Source of the DNA: an uncultured Prevotella sp.
GTDB lineage: Bacteria; Bacteroidota; Bacteroidia; Bacteroidales; Bacteroidaceae
Reading direction: 5' to 3'
DNA length: 37,443 nt
Assembly (NCBI GenBank): GCA_946188165.1
Contig: CAMHTW010000034.1
Coordinates: forward strand, 1-37,443
Made by a program: the position numbers and the translations under genes. Below, one piece after another: positions 34,887 to 37,443 of this stretch. Positions within the stretch are counted from its first letter, which is position 1. Each line of letters opens with the position of its first letter. A model generated the notes under the pieces. That model saw nothing but the letters and a program-made list of their open reading frames with translations. It did not search any database and was not told the origin of the DNA.

Positions 34887-34975
34887 GTGATTGATTATTG
34901 GCCAGATAAGTTTGAGAGTGGCGAGGCTTTAAAGTAGCCAAATTACTAAAAATAGTTTGAAAATATCATCTTTTC

Positions 34976-35006
34976 TCCCATATCTGCAAAAAGGTGTGGG
35001 ATTTTT
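34976..35006 (+). terminator. Terminator of the restriction-modification operon
   Basis: TCCCATA (34976-34982) pairs with TGTGGGA (34995-35001, one G-U), followed by TTTTT. It ends 3 nt before the next promoter's -7 element. Confidence 0.6.
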
Positions 35007-35008
35007 CG

Positions 35009-35016
35009 TACCTTTG
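35009..35016 (+). promoter_or_regulatory. Promoter -7 element of the two-gene unknown operon
   Basis: TACCTTTG, 29 nt before the ATG at 35045. A -33 TTTG is not evident because the upstream terminator stem occupies the space. Confidence 0.6.
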
Positions 35017-35044
35017 CAGTTTGAAAAATGAATAAGGAATAGAA

Positions 35045-36301
35045 ATGAACAAAGAACAATATCAACATATATTTGTAATGCTTCGTGAGGGGATTAATAG
35101 CCCTGATAGCGTTGAATGGTGTACTTGGAAGTACATGAAGCAAGATATTGACGTAATGATTGCCAACGGCATGATGGACTATGTTCACGAGCAGATGCAG
35201 GATTTTTATAATGAATACCTGTGGGGAAACATTGAGTCGTACAATGCCTGGAACTTTATAGACTTTGTAGCCCACAAAGATGATTATTTCGGTGAATGGG
35301 CTACTGGAAAGATAGACCTTATGGCCCTCACTGAGGCGTGGATAGAAAGAGGAGACAGCCGAACATTACTGTCATTATTGACGCGTTTAGGCCAGACAGG
35401 ATACGAAACAGACTGGCAGGAACTGCGCACGCTGTTAGATGAGAAACTGCGCCGCATGGAGGTGGAAGGTACTCGTAATGGTATGAAAGAAACGGGATAT
35501 TTTTACTGTCTGCTTCATGCCTTCACAATGATTATGATGTCTGAACGTTCTGTAGAGGATAAGATCCAGTTGCTTGAACAGTTTTCTCAGCAGTGGGCTT
35601 TCCTCCGTACGGTATATTCTGTAATGGTAAGACGCATTGTTGGGCTAAACTATACTAACTTTGCCCAATTAGCACAATACGTTGTTGGCGGTCAGCAAGA
35701 TTTTGACCCCTTCCTCCATCTGTGTCACGCTCCACTAAAGGAACGTTTCGAGGAGCTTGTAGAATTGGGTACAAAACGTGAAAGCCTTACAAGGGCTTTG
35801 GATAAAATTGAGAAACGGATGAATAACACACAGCAGTCACCAGATTTGGACGTGCTTTGTGAAGTGTTATTTCCTGAAGAATTCTGCAATATGCTCAATA
35901 TGCATCGTCTTCCAAGTTATCAAGAATTGGAATCTGAAATAGACAGGATAAGGATGGAATTGGACAGTACTCAGGAAACGATGAACAGACAAGCTAAAGA
36001 GATGGCCACCCAGTTGAGTGCTGCTTTGAATGCTTCTGTACCTATTGATGTTATTGAACAAAGGTTGCTAATATTTCCATCAACGACTGCCCTCAGTGTT
36101 TATATGCCTCTGAACACGATGTTGCAGGTAAATGCAGTCTGGCAAGCTCATTCAGAGGGCATCCTACAGAAAATCCTTGCCAAGCAGCAGCAAGAGTTGC
36201 AACTATCGATGAATATCACAGCACAGCCGGGATCGAACGTGAATGGTATTGTGCAACAGCAAATGAATAATGGCATTCTTCCTAACAAACAAATAGCATA
36301 A
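35045..36301 (+). CDS. Unknown 418-residue protein with coiled coil and C-terminal NIT-PG motif
   Basis: A cytosolic-looking, largely helical protein with no recognised domain. Residues 1-250 are rich in aromatic and acidic helices (VEWCTWKYMKQDIDVM, YFYCLLHAFTMIMMSERS). A coiled coil covers about 300-340 (YQELESEIDRIRMELDS). The C-terminus reads LSMNITAQPGSNVNGIVQQQ then MNNG. The same motif opens the next protein, 2 nt downstream. The pair probably works together, perhaps through this shared segment. Its place beside a restriction-modification operon hints at defence or mobile-element biology, which is inference. Confidence 0.7.
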   Translation: MNKEQYQHIFVMLREGINSPDSVEWCTWKYMKQDIDVMIANGMMDYVHEQMQDFYNEYLWGNIESYNAWNFIDFVAHKDDYFGEWATGKIDLMALTEAWIERGDSRTLLSLLTRLGQTGYETDWQELRTLLDEKLRRMEVEGTRNGMKETGYFYCLLHAFTMIMMSERSVEDKIQLLEQFSQQWAFLRTVYSVMVRRIVGLNYTNFAQLAQYVVGGQQDFDPFLHLCHAPLKERFEELVELGTKRESLTRALDKIEKRMNNTQQSPDLDVLCEVLFPEEFCNMLNMHRLPSYQELESEIDRIRMELDSTQETMNRQAKEMATQLSAALNASVPIDVIEQRLLIFPSTTALSVYMPLNTMLQVNAVWQAHSEGILQKILAKQQQELQLSMNITAQPGSNVNGIVQQQMNNGILPNKQIA

Positions 36302-36303
36302 AT

Positions 36304-36744
36304 ATGAACGAACCAAATATTAATATAACAGTAATGCCTGGCGCTCAGATGAACGGATACGTGAAGGAGCAAAACAACTACTTCGGTAATGTTCAGAAGC
36401 TTACTGGCAGTGAGGTTAAAGAAAATCCTGTCGTTGACGCAGAATTGGTGACAACAAACAAGCCTATCCATCAGGAAGCGCAAGAGCGAAACGAGGAGAG
36501 ATTTCATTTTGTTCACCCTGAGGTAGAAGATGATGAGGCTTGGCGTATTCACGATGCCGTGAAACGGCTTGTGGCTCACCAAAGGGTACCTGAGATATGC
36601 GCGTATCTGAAAGAATTGAAGCAGAAGGGTAAGGTCATGTTGCCTTCTATTTCTGCAATCATGTATAATGAGTTGGTACGATTGGGAATGCCGACTGGCG
36701 AAGGCTTTAGTGAAAAGCATTTCAGTAATAGCTATACGAAATAG
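36304..36744 (+). CDS. Unknown 146-residue protein, partner of the preceding gene
   Basis: The N-terminus PNINITVMPGAQMNGYVKEQ matches the motif at the end of the upstream protein (NIT, two residues, PG, three residues, NG, one residue, V, two residues, Q). An acidic linker (about 45-80) leads to a helical C-terminal domain (RIHDAVKRLVAHQRVPEICA, then YLKELKQKGKVMLPSISAIM, then YNELVRLGMPTGEGFSEKHF). The end of that domain resembles a small DNA- or protein-binding helical fold, but I cannot name it. The 2-nt gap implies translational coupling. A strong terminator follows. Confidence 0.7.
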   Translation: MNEPNINITVMPGAQMNGYVKEQNNYFGNVQKLTGSEVKENPVVDAELVTTNKPIHQEAQERNEERFHFVHPEVEDDEAWRIHDAVKRLVAHQRVPEICAYLKELKQKGKVMLPSISAIMYNELVRLGMPTGEGFSEKHFSNSYTK

Positions 36745-36768
36745 GATACTTCACATTTGAAGTTTACA

Positions 36769-36799
36769 AGCATCAGAATCATCTTCTGGTGCTTTTTTT
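36769..36799 (+). terminator. Intrinsic terminator of the two-gene operon
   Basis: AGCATCAGAA (36769-36778) pairs fully (one G-U) with TTCTGGTGCT (36784-36793), then TTTTTT. Confidence 0.85.
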
Positions 36800-36812
36800 G
36801 TGCCTTTACGGA

Positions 36813-36872
36813 AGGGGTATAACGGGATATCAGAGGGTAATTCGGGATATCACGGGATAGTACGGGACGGCC
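36813..36872 (+). repeat. Six 10-bp phased units (CGGGATA-like)
   Basis: AGGGGTATAA, CGGGATATCA, GAGGGTAATT, CGGGATATCA, CGGGATAGTA and CGGGACGGCC are in exact 10-bp register. The GGG core therefore recurs on one face of the helix, ending about 36 bp upstream of the next -7 element. Candidate array of operator or activator sites. Confidence 0.65.
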
Positions 36873-36907
36873 ACTTTTAAAACCATATAACCGTGAAAAA
36901 TAGTATT

Positions 36908-36915
36908 TACCTTTG
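36908..36915 (+). promoter_or_regulatory. Promoter -7 element of the last gene
   Basis: TACCTTTG without a recognisable -33 TTTG, downstream of the phased decamer array. The leader to the ATG at 37005 is about 80 nt. Confidence 0.6.
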
Positions 36916-37004
36916 CATCGTGAACAAGAACCACGGGCTCTATAAACCCCGTTCGGATGAGTTCCAAGAAGTAACATTAGTATTAACAAAAAAGGAAAGT
37001 AAAG

Positions 37005-37370
37005 ATGAAAGATTCAGTTTTCCAAAAGCGCTTCCAGCGCAAACAGCAGAACCGTCAGGTTCATGGTCAACAACTCACAGTGTTCTATCGCGACATGGTG
37101 GCAGATTTTCCCGTCAGTGGACTTGTCAAACTGATGCTTCGGCGATGTGAAGGCAGCGTCAGCCCGAGTCTCTATCACCAGATGGAAAAAAGTCTGGTTG
37201 GGTTTGAAGAGGCCTTGCAAGTAGAGATGGCCGACTGCCTTACGGAGTGTGTGATGGGCGTTGCGATCTACACAACAGGCATCAAGCACGTTGACCGAAT
37301 TTTGTGGCCCCTGTATCACAAGATTCAGCGAGAGATGGCTAATAACAACATTAGCAAAGTAAACAGATAA
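37005..37370 (+). CDS. Small protein of unknown function
   Basis: 121 residues with a purine-rich ribosome-binding region (AAAAAAGGAAAG) just before the ATG. The N-terminus is basic (KDSVFQKRFQRKQQNRQVHG). The rest is helical with several Cys and Met (GLVKLMLRRCEGSVSPSLYH, then VEMADCLTECVMGVAIYTTG). No signal peptide or known domain is seen. The phased repeat array and a promoter lie upstream, so it appears to be a separately regulated gene. An overlapping frame (36893-37150) begins with a GTG before the promoter and is less likely. Confidence 0.55.
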   Translation: MKDSVFQKRFQRKQQNRQVHGQQLTVFYRDMVADFPVSGLVKLMLRRCEGSVSPSLYHQMEKSLVGFEEALQVEMADCLTECVMGVAIYTTGIKHVDRILWPLYHKIQREMANNNISKVNR

Positions 37371-37443
37371 GTTAAACCTTGAGTTGAAGTGAGGAGGATG
37401 TTCCCGGGTAAATGCGCAAAGATTCCAACCTTCTTCTCGCAAA

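Noticed and set aside
36893..37150. 85-residue frame overlapping the last gene
   Set aside because: Its GTG start lies before the -7 element, and the 37005 frame has a better ribosome-binding region.
37398..37443. Possible start of a further gene (ATG after GAGGAGG)
   Set aside because: Only 15 codons are visible before the window ends, and the GGAGG sits directly against the ATG; it cannot be supported.

Overview
The window looks like a chromosomal piece of a Bacteroidota member, most likely Prevotella/Segatella or a close Bacteroidales relative. This rests on the promoter style (TTTG, about 20 bp, TAnnTTTG, seen upstream of many genes on both strands), on typical Bacteroidales families (OMP beta-barrel receptor without a carboxypeptidase-like domain, HU-HIG proteins, a 'smalltalk' micropeptide, secreted GH2 and sulfatase, short PGDH with Lys in place of the catalytic His), and on protein-level resemblance. 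No 16S gene is present, so genus is an inference.

Layout. 1-850: the end of a cobalamin lower-ligand assembly operon (cobT tail overlapping cobS). 1003-5129: an outer-membrane beta-barrel receptor followed by a LytS-type histidine kinase and a LytTR response regulator. 5205-5278: tRNA-Arg(UCU), minus strand. 5373-7508: serC-serA serine synthesis, minus strand, with a GC-rich inverted-repeat element between them. 7690-9979: a DbpA-like RNA helicase, an OmpH-like lipoprotein and a small membrane protein, all minus. 10333-10968: an HU-like protein divergent from pepD (11126), which is translationally coupled to a small lipoprotein and followed by a large secreted GH2 beta-galactosidase and a truncated-looking nucleotidyltransferase relative. 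16723-21464 (minus): an operon of a polysaccharide-export SLBB protein, an M48 lipoprotein protease and a secreted C1 peptidase. 21827-25793: a small secreted protein, a SlyD-type isomerase, aroC and a sulfatase.

25913-30101 is a compact aromatic amino-acid operon: promoter, a 25-codon leader peptide with an almost unbroken Tyr/Phe run, mutually exclusive antiterminator/terminator hairpins, then pheA, an aminotransferase, a DAHP synthase-chorismate mutase fusion, tyrA and an intrinsic terminator. It reads as a textbook transcription attenuator controlling Phe/Tyr synthesis.

30106-37443 is accessory DNA: an HU-like/smalltalk pair, about 0.9 kb of hairpin-rich non-coding DNA with a well-delimited candidate small RNA, a four-ORF restriction-modification operon (C5 methyltransferase plus a BsaWI-like endonuclease), a two-gene unknown operon whose proteins share a short NIT-PG-NG-V-Q motif, and a last small gene behind an array of 10-bp phased repeats.

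A theme running through the window is tandem repeats with a strict 7-bp period but a different heptamer at each locus. They sit across stop/start codons between genes and, in three genes, inside reading frames. All calls are from reading the sequence; no database search was run.
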